In this document: piece after piece, positions 1 through 11,600 of the stretch | Layout: each line of letters starts with the position of its first letter | Numbering within the stretch: the stretch's first letter is position 1 | DNA from: Telopea speciosissima | Lineage: Eukaryota > Streptophyta > Magnoliopsida > Proteales > Proteaceae | DNA length: 64,000 nt | Assembly (NCBI RefSeq): GCF_018873765.1 | Contig: NC_057925.1 | Location: forward strand, 2,248,927-2,312,926 | Reading direction: 5' to 3' | Translations under genes and position numbers: made by a program | The notes under the pieces: generated by a model | Seen by the model: the letters and a program-made list of their open reading frames with translations, nothing else | The model's database searches: none | Told to the model about the DNA's origin: nothing

Positions 1-930
1 CCAAAAAAAAATGTATCATCAGGGCAAATGACTCTTAGAGTTGCACTTATGCAAGGTCCAACCGACACATAAGCTACATCAAAAAATAGACATGCAATGA
101 TGTAATGTTTGGTAGCAAACCATCCAGACAGAAAATGGAGACAGTTTCTTTTTTCTGATGCCACAAACTGGTAGATTAATGCAAATTTTAAAGTATCAGA
201 TAGAATACTATAGAATGATGCTCAGCTCTGCAAGATTCTAAACTGTACATAACTATTTCTTAGAACAATTCAGGGACACGATATAATGGAAATTAGACAA
301 CTAAACAGTGCCTCATTGCAACATAAAAGTTAGATAACCCAACAACAAATAATATCCATGGCACTTGAATTTGTTAAACAGGTTTAATAATCAGAGTCCA
401 CAGCAAACCTGTTTAGAGTTTAGATCATCTGTACACACAGAAATAACACTACGAGGCTAGTTTATCAGAACAAAAAAGCATCTACAGGCCAGGATTCTAG
501 GGTAAATACAACCTGGACACATCCACTACAAATTTATCAACATATACTTTTCAAAAACTGTCTAAGTTGTTCTTCACCACCTCTGATTACTTGTACATTA
601 ACAATCTCTATGTTTAGGTGTGCTAAAGGATCCACTCTCTATACCAATGCCACCTCAAATGGGATTCATTAAAAAAAAACTACAATAATCTAAGAAACAC
701 AAGTTAATGCAAATAAAAGCGACTTAAAAAACCCTTTCCCCCATCCTTTCTCCGCTGCAGGATGATAACGAAATCAAAATTCTTCCAATTACATAAACCA
801 GATAACCTCCTGATTCCTATTAAGACCGAAAAATGAGAGAAAAAAACAACTACAACTTCCCAAAATTACAAACCCTAAACAACTTCGGAGGCATGAAAGT
901 TAGAGATGGAGAAAGAAAGGAAAGAAAGTT
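1..930. other. No recognisable coding sequence; possible intron of leftward gene
   Basis: AT-rich sequence with no open frame of note on either strand. If the first-exon reading at 935-1090 is right, this is intron 1 of that gene. Confidence 0.3.
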
Positions 931-934
931 ACCT

Positions 935-1090
935 GGTTTCGTCTCCTATTCCTGAAGTTCCACACGGGAAGCAGCCAGTAGAGAGAGCAGGCCGCTCGGG
1001 AAAGGAGAATTGTGTGTTTAGTAGGCTTAGCCGTTTACAGCTGACGATGTCCCATAGAAAAGACGTTAGGGTATTTCTGTCATTTGTCAA
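935..1090 (-). promoter_or_regulatory. Probable 5' end (promoter plus first exon) of a gene running off the left edge
   Basis: On the minus strand a C/T-rich leader-like stretch (about 1050 to 932) ends in a good splice donor (CCAG followed by GTAACT, near 931-935). It is followed leftwards by T-rich, intron-like sequence to the window edge. No coding exon could be recognised between 1 and 930. This looks like an untranslated first exon and the start of intron 1 of a leftward gene. The product is unknown, and the call is an inference from composition and one donor site. Confidence 0.3.
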
Positions 1091-1174
1091 ATGAAAAAGA
1101 TAAGGGAGAGCGCCATAGTTAGCAAAAAGGGGAACGATAATAAAACGGAGTATTACGGTCCGAGTTTTAAACGG

Positions 1175-1349
1175 ATCTTTATCACCTCCAATTTGCTGAC
1201 CGGCCAGTTCCCCAGTTCCTCTAACAAAGGGGGGCTGAAATGACCTCTCTACCCATGCCCAAACACCCTACTCGGGTGGGGTCCACCATCCCCCTATTAG
1301 AGGAACTGGGGAACTGGGCCGGTCAGCAAACTGGAGGTGATAATTTTTC
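1175..1349. mobile_element. Palindromic MITE, family A copy 1 (Mutator-like)
   Basis: The element folds back on itself: the left end (TTATCACCTCCAATTTGC) and the inverted right end agree for about 45 bases, including the CTGACCGGCC block. It is bounded by an identical 11-base direct repeat GTTTTAAACGG (1164-1174 and 1350-1360). The surrounding DNA is itself rich in AAACGG, so part of this match could be chance. There is no coding capacity. Related copies lie at 4933, 5978, 39165, 46925, 52191, 53221 and 55967. Confidence 0.7.
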
Positions 1350-3032
1350 GTTTTAAACGGCAAAAAACTTACAAACGGACAGTCAAAAAACAAAGAACGG
1401 TATAAAATGGAAAACGGATGGTACAGGTTGTAAACATTTATATTTAAAAAAAACGGCACTATTCTCATATAAATTGAAGAATTTTTATTTGAAATACATG
1501 TTTATAATTTCGGTATCCATGCATTGACTTTGAGTTGAAGGTAATATCATGAAAAATGTAGCCTTTCGAGTCATCTTTACGTTGGTGAAAGAATCAGGCC
1601 GATCGGAGTTTGGGAGAGAGATATAATCACTTAAGTCCAAGGTCTTAAAAAACGCCAAAAAAAAAAAACGGAAACGTGTTTTAAACGTGTTTAAAACAAG
1701 AATGCTTGCCGTTTGTTGTTTTTTCCCGTATATTTGGGAAGTATACGGCAAAACGTGTTTAAAACGGTAAAAAACGGAAACACATTTAAAATGGAGTTTT
1801 AAATGCGTTTTTGCTAACAGTGGTCACGACTCACGAATAGCAGGGTTTTAGTAATCGGTATCGATAGAGCAGGGTTTTTAGTAATTGATGTCGGTATCGG
1901 TCTGGTCGACCTAATACCGATCCGGATTGATCGTATCAATCTGGATCGGCTATATTTTCATTACAAATTTATTTTTTTCATTTTTACCTCTATCCATACT
2001 GATCCACTGATACAGGATCGGTATCTGTCTCCGATACAAATCGGCCGACCTGATACTAATTCCTCAAATAATGGGCCGGAGTCTTTGGGGCATGGTTAAA
2101 ATGAAAACCATTTAAATTTTATTTTTTTTCCTAGTAGAAAATATTCAACCAGTATCATAAAACATATGGTCAAACATTTCAACACCGTCCGACTGTGCTT
2201 TTTTTTTCCAGCCAAGTGTTTGTCTCAATAAATCATGGTAGTGTTTTGCTTAAAAAAACATTGCAAAAACAGGGGGAGAAAAAAAACAAAATTATATGAA
2301 TTTAAAATGTTTAGTTGTGAAAAATATTGAAACAAAAAATGGTCATACTAATTATAAATTTTGCTCTCATAAGTTACTCTATGCGAATAGGTATATGTAC
2401 TTTACCTTGTATTAATTAAATAATTTTGGTTTTGGAGTCAAATTCAAATTCAAATTTATTTAATGAATTTGGATTGGAACCAAAACCACTGTCCAAAAGG
2501 ATAAGGATAGTCCACACCCACACCCACACCCACACGGCCACGATCCAGCTCGGCATGCGAATGATTGAAAAAACATATTAGACCCCAATCCAACACATAA
2601 GAGGGAGACTTCCCTCTAGACATACAAACACACTTATACGTATAGGTGTCTATAGAGATACAGACACATGTACAATACTTGTCTATCAATACCCAATACC
2701 TACAATAAAAATATAGGTTCGAAAATAAACTCTGTTGCTACCCGAGAGAGATTCCATTAGTGCTTGAAGATCAACTCTGTTTTCTACCCGATGCTTTGTG
2801 AGACTATTCTAGAATACGAAATCACTACTATTCCAATTATAAAGTGTTTTTCTTTCAATTCTGTTCTTCCCAATACTCTGTTCCAGTACATATACCTATC
2901 GTAATACTCGTCTTCACAATAAATGATGCCCTCATTATCATTTTTTCTAAAATCCAATGTTTCCGTAAAAAAAATACAATACTAATTATAATAGTAGTAG
3001 TAATAATAATAATAACAATAACAACAACAAAT
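1350..3032. other. Gene-free repeat-derived DNA
   Basis: 1350-1810 is built of degenerate AAACGG/AAAACG words. 1850-2060 is a degenerate GGTATCGG/CGATACC repeat, like the one at 19720-19960. There is a CACACC microsatellite at about 2512-2537 and an AAT/AAC-rich microsatellite at about 2990-3032. No coding gene was recognised. Confidence 0.5.
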
Positions 3033-3353
3033 AAGGTAAATAACTCACATAGTAGAGCCTTTGCATGCCAAAATACGAAGCACAAGTATCAACATAAAGA
3101 ATGTATTAATTTAGTAGCTTGTCTTCATTTTGAATGTACAACACCATTACATGCATGAGAATGCTGATGATGGAAATAGAGCTTACATTTTAAATAGAGA
3201 TGTAAATGGATATTTGAAAATTCAAATTTGAATGATGATGCATCTGCTTTGATACTAGTATTATACACATTAATTTTACTAACACTAGGTTGAGCACTGG
3301 ATTAAATGATTAGCACACCTTATCTTTAGTTTTCTAAATGAACGTAAGGTAAT
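3033..3353. repeat. Direct duplication, left unit
   Basis: About 320 bases beginning AAGGTAAATAACTCACATAG recur at 4910-5385 with moderate divergence; both contain TTTGCATGCCAAAAT and GAGCACTGGATTAAATGAT. The right unit is interrupted by a MITE and lacks a short AT-rich piece. A 1.56 kb element sits exactly between the units. Confidence 0.8.
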
Positions 3354-4909
3354 TGAGGGGTGTCAATGGGTCGGGTTGGGCCGGGCTTGCCCTAAACCCT
3401 AACCCAACCCTAGAGGCCTTAACCTAAACCCTAACTCAACCCAACCCTGGCAGGGCCAAGAAACCCTCTACCCAGACCCGACCCTACCAGGGTTTTCCCT
3501 AACTCGACCCGACCCTGATTGACCCTGTCCCTGACCTGACCTTGACTTTATTTTTTTTTAAATGGTTTTTGCTATATAATCAGTGAACAATATCATTTTT
3601 TATTTTATTTTTTTAAAGAACCATGAATCTTATCTAATTAGAAAATAAGAGCCAACCATTGAAGCTATGTGCCATGCACTCAAGCCAAAGAATAATAGAA
3701 TCAGGGCAAAGAACCACAAATTACCCAAATCAAAAGATGAAACATTGAAGGGTTTTGCCTTGCCCATCAGTTTAGAACTCAAAGAAAAACTCCTCTGCAA
3801 TGGAATTATATTGAGCCTTAGCTCTTGGTAGACAATCACAGAGATGAATCCTCAACATAAACCCAAAATTTAAGAGCTTAGCAAGCTCAAATCGATCCTC
3901 CAGAACTGAGAACAAAGAGCCAATAATGCAGGAATAGAGAAGAATCAGCCATAGCCAGCGAAAATAGAGTGAACCTCTCTCAAATTTCAGATAGAAGAAC
4001 TCCCACTCATCTCTCTGAAAATTTTACTCTTCGAAACCCTACAAAAAAAAAAACCCCAAATCGAACCCAGAAATTGTCAACAAATGCATACTCCACGCCA
4101 TTTACTCAAACCAGACTGGTATCAACACTCCATTGATGTTCACTAAGAAAGTCATTTCCATCCAATTCCTTGACCCCAAACCAGATAACCTCTTCAATTT
4201 TCACTGAAAATCACCCCACCCATTTGACTTTTAAAAAAACAAAAAAAAAAAACAGTCGATTCCCAGCGAAAACGCCCACCACCCCTTTTTTTCCTCTGAT
4301 ACTTCGATTAACCCCTTCTAGGGTTCGCCCCAGTGAAAAGAAACAAAAAAAAGGAGAAAGAGCAAAGAGAAGAGAGCGAGAGACAGAACCAAGAGAGAGA
4401 TACGGAAGAAGAAGAACAATCGGACATACCTAATTGGTCCAAACTCCAAACTCGCCTTGCAGTTTTCCTCGTCAGCCTTCTCCTCCAAAGTCCAAACGAG
4501 AACGATAGATGAGGCTAATCCAGACATCGCAAGGGAAAGAGATGGGGGTGAGTGAAATGGGAATCACTTTTAGCCTTTTAGGGTTTCGAGTGTTTTTTCT
4601 ATTATTTTTCATTTTTATTTTTTTTTTTTGGATGAAAAAAACCAAAACATATTAGTTAGGATAAAGAAGAATTGTAATATAAATATCTATTTAAGTACAT
4701 AATTAATGTATATATAATTATATAATTATATATATATATGCTTATAAACAATACAGGGTCGGGCCGGGCTCAACCCGAGGCCTAAACTTGATCCCGACCC
4801 GACCCTGCCAGGGTCAAGCTATTTCTAAACCCTAACCCGCCCTTCAGACTGAAAAATCAGGGTCGATTCAGGGCGGGTTTGGGTCGAGCGGGTTTTTTTG
4901 ACACCCCTA
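3354..4909. mobile_element. hAT-like non-autonomous element, 1.56 kb
   Basis: The ends are inverted repeats: AGGGGTGTCAATGGGTCGGG at the left and, inverted, GGGGTGTCAAAAAAACCCGC at the right. Each continues into about 150 bases of G/C-rich subterminal sequence (3357-3545 and 4755-4900). The flanks are AAGGTAAT (3346-3353) and AAGGTAAA (4910-4917), a 7/8 match to an 8 bp duplication as expected for hAT elements. The interior (3600-4600) looks like gene-derived DNA: purine-rich leader-like sequence and, on the minus strand, an ATG frame from 4527 that runs into a GTATGT donor near 4433. I do not recognise its source. No transposase is present. Confidence 0.6.
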
Positions 4910-5385
4910 AAGGTAAATGAGTCATGTAGTAGGAATCGTTATCCCCTCCAATTCGCTACCCTCTCCAATTCCTCCAATTCCTCACATGGGGGGTGGAAAT
5001 GATCACCCTACCCGCTACCCGAAAACACTGCCTAAGGTGAGGTCCACTCCCCCCCTATTAGAGGAATTGGAGATGCCCGCCACTTGGAGGTGATAATTAT
5101 TTCATGTGGTAGAGTCTTTGCATGCCAAAATGCGAAGCACAAGTATCGACATAAAGAATGTATTATTTTTGTAGCTTTTCCTCATTTTGAATGTGCAACA
5201 CCATTACATGCATGAGAATGTTAATGATGGAAGTGAAGTTTACATTTTAAATTGAGATGTAAATAGATAGTTGATGTATCTACTTTGATACTAGTATTAC
5301 ACGCATTAATCCGACAAACAATATATTGAGCACTGGATTAAATGATTGCATTGCTTTATCTTTAGTTTTCCAAATGAATGCATTG
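4910..5385. repeat. Direct duplication, right unit (interrupted by a MITE)
   Basis: Second copy of the 3033-3353 unit, split by the family A MITE at 4933-5101. With the MITE removed the two copies align along their whole length apart from one short AT-rich gap. Confidence 0.8.
4933..5101. mobile_element. Palindromic MITE, family A copy 2
   Basis: Ends are GTTATCCCCTCCAA and the inverted ATTATCACCTCCAA. It is flanked by TCATGTAGTAG (4922-4932) and TCATGTGGTAG (5102-5112), a 10/11 match. The uninterrupted left unit at 3033-3353 shows the empty site, which confirms the insertion independently. Confidence 0.8.
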
Positions 5386-5977
5386 ATTTAAGAATAGCTC
5401 AAACTCTAATTTCATTTGATGCAACTTCAATGTATTTTCGTTTGTTTGATGCAAGACATAATCTTTAGATCCTTTTTTTTTGTTTTTGGTAGGAAATCCT
5501 TAGATCCTTGACTTAAAGATAAACACCACATCCGGAGGAGTCAAGGGATTAGCTAGCTTCTACACATTAGTGGAGATTCGCATATTAACTTCAAAGCTTG
5601 AACTCCACCCCCCCCCCCCCCCCCAACACCCAAATCATATTTTTCGATGGATCGAGTTTTCCTTCACCTAGAGTCAATGGAGAATCCCTTGATCAATGGG
5701 TTTGGATGGTGTTCATAGGGTACAAAGGAATAATGGGGGGTTATTATTGACCATTCATAAATAGGGGATTGATAATTATGGCCATTTATTTGGGCTTAGA
5801 CTAAGGCCTAAATCCATTCTAGATTTGGCACCAACTTTGAGCCTGAAAGTATCAACCCTAGCTTGACATGTAGGTAGCAAAACCCTAGACGAAGGAAAAC
5901 GATAAATGAAATTGAGAAGAGGATTGGATGATTAAGCATTAGCATGTTGGATGATCAAGCATTAGCATGTTATATCT
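5386..5977. other. Gene-free DNA with C homopolymer
   Basis: No coding sequence recognised. A run of about 19 C residues lies near 5606-5624. Confidence 0.4.
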
Positions 5978-6131
5978 AGAAAATTATCTGCTCCATTTCC
6001 CTAAGTCCCTCTAATAGGGGGTGGACCCCACTTTGGCAGTGTGTTCAGGCAGAGGATAGTATGGTCATTTCTGCCGCCCCCCCTCCCCCCACTATTACAG
6101 GGACTTTGGGAAATAGAGCATATAATGATCC
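5978..6131. mobile_element. Palindromic MITE, family A copy 3
   Basis: Left end AGAAAATTATCTGCTCCATT and the inverted right end (GGATCATTATATGCTCTATT) match well. It is flanked by GTTATATCT (5969-5977) and GTTATATAT (6132-6140), 8/9. The interior shares the family A pattern of a G-rich block, GGTCATTTC and CCCCTATTA-like blocks. Confidence 0.7.
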
Positions 6132-6379
6132 GTTATATATGGGCTTATACTAAAGCTTAATCTGATGCCACGTCTAGCACAACCTTGGGCCTGAAAATAT
6201 CAACCCTACTTGGCATGCTGGTTGAAAAGCGTGGGTCGACATGCAAGTTGAAAACCCTAGCTTGGCCTAGATTTTTTTTTTCTAGGCAAGTTTCAAACTG
6301 AGTTAGGCTTCAAGGGCCAAATCTACACATTTTTATTGAGCTTTTTAAAAAAAAAAAAAATTCCTTTTTGATAATTTTA

Positions 6380-6548
6380 GGGAAGCAGTTTTTTGTACAG
6401 GAGTGTGGCCTACGCTAGCACTCCCATGAGTCTATCTCTCTCCTCCTTAAAACAAGGTGGTAGAGGTGTCTTTTCACATGGGGAAGAAAGAGATAGACTC
6501 ATGGGAGTGCTGGCGTAGGCCACACTCCTAGACAGAGATCTTTTTCCC
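6380..6548. mobile_element. Palindromic MITE, family B, first of three in a row
   Basis: Near-perfect foldback with arms of about 45-60 bases sharing GGAGTGTGGCCTACGC and CTCCCATGAGTCTATCTCT. Ends are GGGAA...TTCCC. It is flanked by ATAATTTTA (6371-6379) and GTAATTTTA (6549-6557), 8/9. The hairpin could fold into a long stem if transcribed. Confidence 0.75.
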
Positions 6549-6560
6549 GTAATTTTATTA

Positions 6561-6698
6561 GGAAAGTTTTTGTTGCGCCATCTTGGGCTACACTAGCAGG
6601 TCTTCTCTCTCCCATCTCCTCATTGCCCTATCGATGAGACGTGGAAACACCCCTGGTTGGTGTGCTCCCTATGCCGGTAGTTCAAAGAATCTTCTCCC
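6561..6698. mobile_element. MITE-like element, second of three in a row
   Basis: Starts GGAAAGTTTTTG and ends CTTCTCCC, like its neighbours. It lies between two TAAT(A/T)TTATTA-type flanks (about 6550-6560 and 6699-6710), 7/9 at the abutting positions. The arms are much less alike than in the other two, so it is either older or a different subfamily. Confidence 0.45.
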
Positions 6699-6714
6699 AT
6701 AATATTATTACAAA

Positions 6715-6840
6715 GGGAAAATGTTCTCTGCATTGGGGCCGAAGGATGGCCCACCTAAATGATCGAATTGATATGCTCGTCCCGTCCCATGTGTCTGGGT
6801 AGCTTGCGCCCCTACGCTCCGGGTTAGAGGACGTCGCCCC
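6715..6840. mobile_element. MITE-like element, family B, third of three in a row
   Basis: Starts GGGAAAATGTTCTCTGC and ends GACGTCGCCCC. It is flanked by an identical 9-base repeat TATTACAAA (6706-6714 and 6841-6849). Its left end matches the element at 16960 in the CMT3 intron. Confidence 0.7.
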
Positions 6841-6849
6841 TATTACAAA

Positions 6850-8500
6850 ATAGAAACTAGTTGCTTAATCATAAAATATCAAAAGATTTAAAAAAAAAAT
6901 TGACTATGTTTTGCAAATTTTCTCACCTTTTTTTGGGTATTAATTGTGAAACCAAATGGATGCAATATTTGTATAGGGGTTCAAGTTACTATTTAGGCCA
7001 AGCCAACCATGGGCTTCGATACTTGTGTCAGTCAATTGGATTTACTAAAATAGGACCGTGGGTTTCTGGGCCCATGTCGACCCATTTAAAACCTGCCCTT
7101 TATGGCCATTAGAAATTTAATATATAGCAAAGAAAGAAAGAAATTACATATTTCCTAGTTTTCCTTCAGTCCCTTGGAGAGACAAAATTCTCTTAATCTA
7201 CAGGATAAATTTTTACCAAAATAATAATAATAATAATAAAATCTATAGAATCAATAGTAAATTAAAAAGGAAATTACATATTTCCTAGTTTTCCTTCACT
7301 TTTTTTTTTTGGTAATAAGTTTTCCTTCACTTACGTCCCCCTTTGAGAGAATTCTCCTTTTTTTGGTAAAACTTGACAGAATTCTCTTAATCCAGCCCTC
7401 TTATTTACCAAAAAAAAAAATAAAAAAATCCATGGGCTATGATTGTTGGATGAAACTCGTGAAATAGTAATTTCCTAGTTTTCCTTCACTTGAAGAGAAT
7501 CTCTTAATCCATGGATTATGGTGGTTGGATGAAACTTGTAAAATGGTATCACGGGGTATATCCAACTTTGTGCAACACGATAGATATTCAATGATTAGAT
7601 TTTCTTCATCATTTTTTTCTCATGATGCTGATGCCCATGTTCACAATCATTTTTTTTCTTCACTAGTGACAACTCCCTTGACCGTTACCCGTCTTTCAGT
7701 TAATCAAGTCTCATATGCCAAACATGTATATGTTTATATCAGTTGATCGGTTATCGGTCTATACTCAGGCGACAATCAAACTATAAACGGGATATAAACA
7801 TGTTGAACAAGTAATAAATGTGCTATTTAGGTTATAATCGAGTTTTAAGTAGTCGCTTAATGGAATTGTTGGTCCCAATTGGATGCTTATTTAGGCTACA
7901 ATCAAACACCGACCACGATCGAATATTAATCAATATAAGTCTGACATCAGACCGTTTACTAATCGATCGATCCAATTTTAAGGTTTAACAGGTCAATTCC
8001 AATCAGACCTACTGATGCGGATCGAAAGCACCCTGAGTTACTCCAACCGTTGGATACGCATCGGAGGGGCTGGCGCGCTTGAGAGGATTTCTTTCCTACT
8101 AACGCGAGCCAGCTTTTGACACCCCTACCTTATCCTATTACGGAAATGGATCGACCCTCCAACTACAAATCTCACGTTTTCCGAAGTTTAGCCAATCACC
8201 AGCTCATCTCAATGAGTGCTCAATGGGGTCACCGATTCAGTGGGGTCACCTTCACTAACAGTACGAGTTCCAGGACTTGAAGATTCTGATCTAACGGTTT
8301 TGAGTTACATTTTGCGAAGGTTGACCACTAAATCGTACCACTGCGAATCAGCTAAGCCTTTTAAAGTGGCTACTCCGTCTTAGCTGAAGTCATGTACGGA
8401 CCGGACTTCAGCGCGGAATCCAATCCGGTTCATAAATCCCTAAAATTTCGGTTCCCGCTCAGTACTCACCCTTTCAATACTTCGAAAGTTTTAAATCCGT
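6850..8500. other. Gene-free DNA upstream of CMT3
   Basis: Several diverged short repeats: TTTCCTAGTTTTCCTTCA occurs at about 7150, 7280 and 7470, with ATAAT-rich runs between them. 7740-8120 looks like old transposon sequence and ends in a GACACCCC terminus near 8120 similar to the hAT-like element at 3354; no partner end was found. Confidence 0.4.
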
Positions 8501-8503
8501 TAC

Positions 8504-8514
8504 TATATTTATAG
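8504..8514 (+). promoter_or_regulatory. Candidate TATA box of the chromomethylase gene
   Basis: TATATTTATAG lies about 120 bases before the start codon at 8632, which would give a leader of roughly 90 bases. Position and sequence fit a plant TATA element; no transcript evidence is available. Confidence 0.5.
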
Positions 8515-8631
8515 AGCTCACTCTGATAAAACGTGTTTCCCCCACTCGCTTTACTCACTATCTCACGACACTTTGCTTCGCCTGCTAGCTTCTCTCTTTT
8601 GCAATTTCCCTAATCGTAGTCGCAGGGAAAA

Positions 8632-11600
8632 ATGCCGTCAAAAGGAAAGAAACGGGCTAGGTCGAAGGGTAAAACAGCTCCGGTGCCGCCCACTGTTGAT
8701 GAAACTAACGAAGGTTCATTGAATAGTCCAATCGATTTGGAGCTGTCAGAAGACGAGAAGTCTGTAGAGAATCAAATGGCGGAGGAAGAATCGAGCTCTC
8801 CGGTGGCTGCTCGCTCTGCAAAGAAAGCAAAGAAAGCAAAGAAAGCTCCTTCAAATGTTGAGAGCCGCTTATACGGAAAACCAGTTCCAGAGGCGGAAGC
8901 TCGGGAACGTTGGTCTCACAGATACAAAGACGTAAAAAAATAAATCTCAGTTTCTACTTATTCTGGCTTTTTCTTTAGTGGTCATGGCTCAAGCTGATTT
9001 AAAAAAAAAAATTAAAAAGTTTCACAACCTCTTATGCTTGTTGAACGCTTGTGAGTTCTCTTTCTTCTTATCTTTTTTTTGCTTCCCCCCTTCTGATCTT
9101 TGCTTTACCTCAGAAGAACGGGAATCGGAAGAAAACCGGTGGATTGGGAGGTTCTAAACGGTAAACTTATGTTTAATGTTGATTCAAGCGCTATTGTTTT
9201 CTTTTCTTTCTAACCGTTTGGTCTCTGCTGCTACCTTAGATCTATCTCTGTTTAAATGTTTACAAACGGGTACTAGTTCTTTCTTTGCTTATTTTGTTGC
9301 ATTATTTCTTTGTTGCAGTGACGACAATATAGAGGAGGTTTTGCATGTTCGGTGTCATTACAAGCAAGCAGAAGTAGATGGATGCATCTACAATCTTAAC
9401 GATGATGCCTATGTGAAAGTGAGTCTCCACCCTATTCTACTTTAAAATTTAACTTGTCTGAAAAAGTCTAATGTTTCAGCCCTCTTGTAAAACTGATAAT
9501 CCTAAGAGCACTGTTGTTAAATCCCACAGAAATTATACGATTCAAAGTTTTGAACCAGTGTCCATATGATTCACAGAGACCACTGTTGAATTTTTTCCCC
9601 TAGGAAGGATCATTTGAATCTGTATTGATTCTGTGTCTCATAGACTTAATCGGTCCCATTCCAGCTCTTCTGATTCATATAATCTAACCGAGTCGTTAAT
9701 GGTTTTATTCAGTTGCAAATTGTCATGTTTTTTTTGGGGTCCCCTTTCTTTCACTCTTCTGGCATGTTATTAGAAACCCTTTTTATTTCTTTGACTTCCT
9801 GCATGCATGAATTATGAATTTTGGGGGTTATTTTCTTCACAACCCAATGGTAACATTGCAATATATGTACAAGCTTTTAGATCCTCATTACATGGGTTTT
9901 AGTTGATTGTGATTACTTTAAATTAGATGGATAATTAGTTCTTAAATTAGATGGATAATTAGTTCTTTTTTATTTCTTAGTTTTCCATACACTCTTCTAA
10001 AAAAAGTTTCCTATTGTTTTGGGTAAAATTGTTATGAATCCCATGCTTTCATGATTCAAATCCTGATTACTTTAACTATGCCTAGGGGAGCCCAAAACTA
10101 TGTGAACCCATGTATGTATTGTTATAAGTGGAACTTCTAATCTTACACTCATTGAAGTTAGTTCTCATTAGTCTTTACCGTTATTAGTTCTTAAATTTGC
10201 ATTAACTAATAGCATTTGTTTGTTTCCGTAGTAGCATGTTTTCTTGTTTTAGCATTTGTTATGGATCCCATACTTCATGATTCAAATCCCTATAACTTAA
10301 ACTATGCCTAGGAGAGCCTAGAAATACGTGAACCCTAGTGTTTGTATTGTTATAAATAGAACTCTAATCTGACATTCATTGTCAATTTATTTCCGTTGTT
10401 TCTTTATCGTTATTAGTTATTGAACTCGCATTAATGAATAACATTTGTTTGTTTCCTTGGTGGCATGTTTTCCTGTTTTAGCACTTGTTATGGATCCCAA
10501 GGCTTTATGATTCAAATCCTGATAATTTTAACTATGTCTAGGAGAGCCCAAAAATACATGAAGCCTTGTTTGTGTTGTTATAAATGTAACTTCTAATCTG
10601 ACATTCACTGTCAAGTTAATTCCCTTATGTCTTTATCGTTAGTAGTTATTAAACTCGCATTAACAACTGGCATTTGTTTGTTTCCTTAGTAGCAAGTTTT
10701 CCTGTTTTAGCATTTGTTATGGATCCCATGGCGTCATGATTCAGATCCCGATAATTTTAACTATCCCTAGGAGAGCCCAAAAATACATGAACCCTTGTTT
10801 GTGTTGTTATTAATAGAACTTCTAATCTGACATTCATTGTCAAGTTATTTCCCTCATTTCTTTATCATTATTAGTTATTAAACTCGCATTAACGAATATC
10901 ATTTGTTTGTTTCCTTGATAGCATGTTTTCATTTACCATCTAGTTATCCTATGTGTCTTTCTATTTTTATTTTTCATCACCGTTTCTTTGGTATCTTGAA
11001 CTTAGGGCGAAGAAGGAGGCTCGGATTTCATTGGTAGAATTATTGAATTGTTTGAAACTGAAGATAGAAAGCCATATTTTACTGCACAATGGTTTTTCAA
11101 AGCTGAAGACACTGTAAGATAAATTTTAATTTGCCAGCTTTGTCTTCTCCACATGAATTTTTAGCTTAACAAATTTGAGACGTTCTGGATGGTTTTAGGT
11201 CATCAATGATCATGCTGGTCTAATTGACGAGAAGCGGGTATTCTACTCTGAAATGAGGGATGACAACCCGCTGGACTGTATTGTTTCTAAACTAAAAATT
11301 GTACAAGTTGCACCAGATGTATGGCCTCCTTCTATTCTGATTATTTACTCTAATTTTTTCAATTATTCAGTGCTAATTTAATTGTGTAATCATTTTAATT
11401 TTACTTCGGTGAACAGAAATCTTTTGGAGAAATGGAGAGAACTATTCCACCCTGTGACTTTTACTATGATACGTCATACTCCTTGCCTTACTCAACAATT
11501 GCGAATCTATCCACAGGTACTCTGCGTTCCTAGTAACCTTGTAGATTTATTAAATTCTATGTTTTAATTTTCTGTTTATTCCACTCATGAGTGGTACACA

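Noticed and set aside
361-366. RCGRMD in the AAA-ATPase (residues 361-366) as an unusual change from RPGRMD
   Set aside because: As I recall it, Cys at this place is normal in the At5g57480-like subgroup and no catalytic residue is changed. Coordinates here are residues of the protein encoded at 36795-38342.
2844-3158. ORFs of 104 and 76 aa on opposite strands
   Set aside because: They are made by AAT/AAC microsatellite translation (Ile/Thr/Val runs).
3391-3445. CCCTAAA/CCCTAACCC words suggesting an interstitial telomere repeat
   Set aside because: They are irregular, mixed with CCCAACCC and CCCGACCC, and repeat in inverted form at the other end of the element, so they belong to its subterminal sequence.
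3630-3839. Minus-strand ORF of 69 aa with a hydrophobic segment
   Set aside because: It is inside the hAT-like element without a recognised homolog. Kept only as part of the captured-sequence idea.
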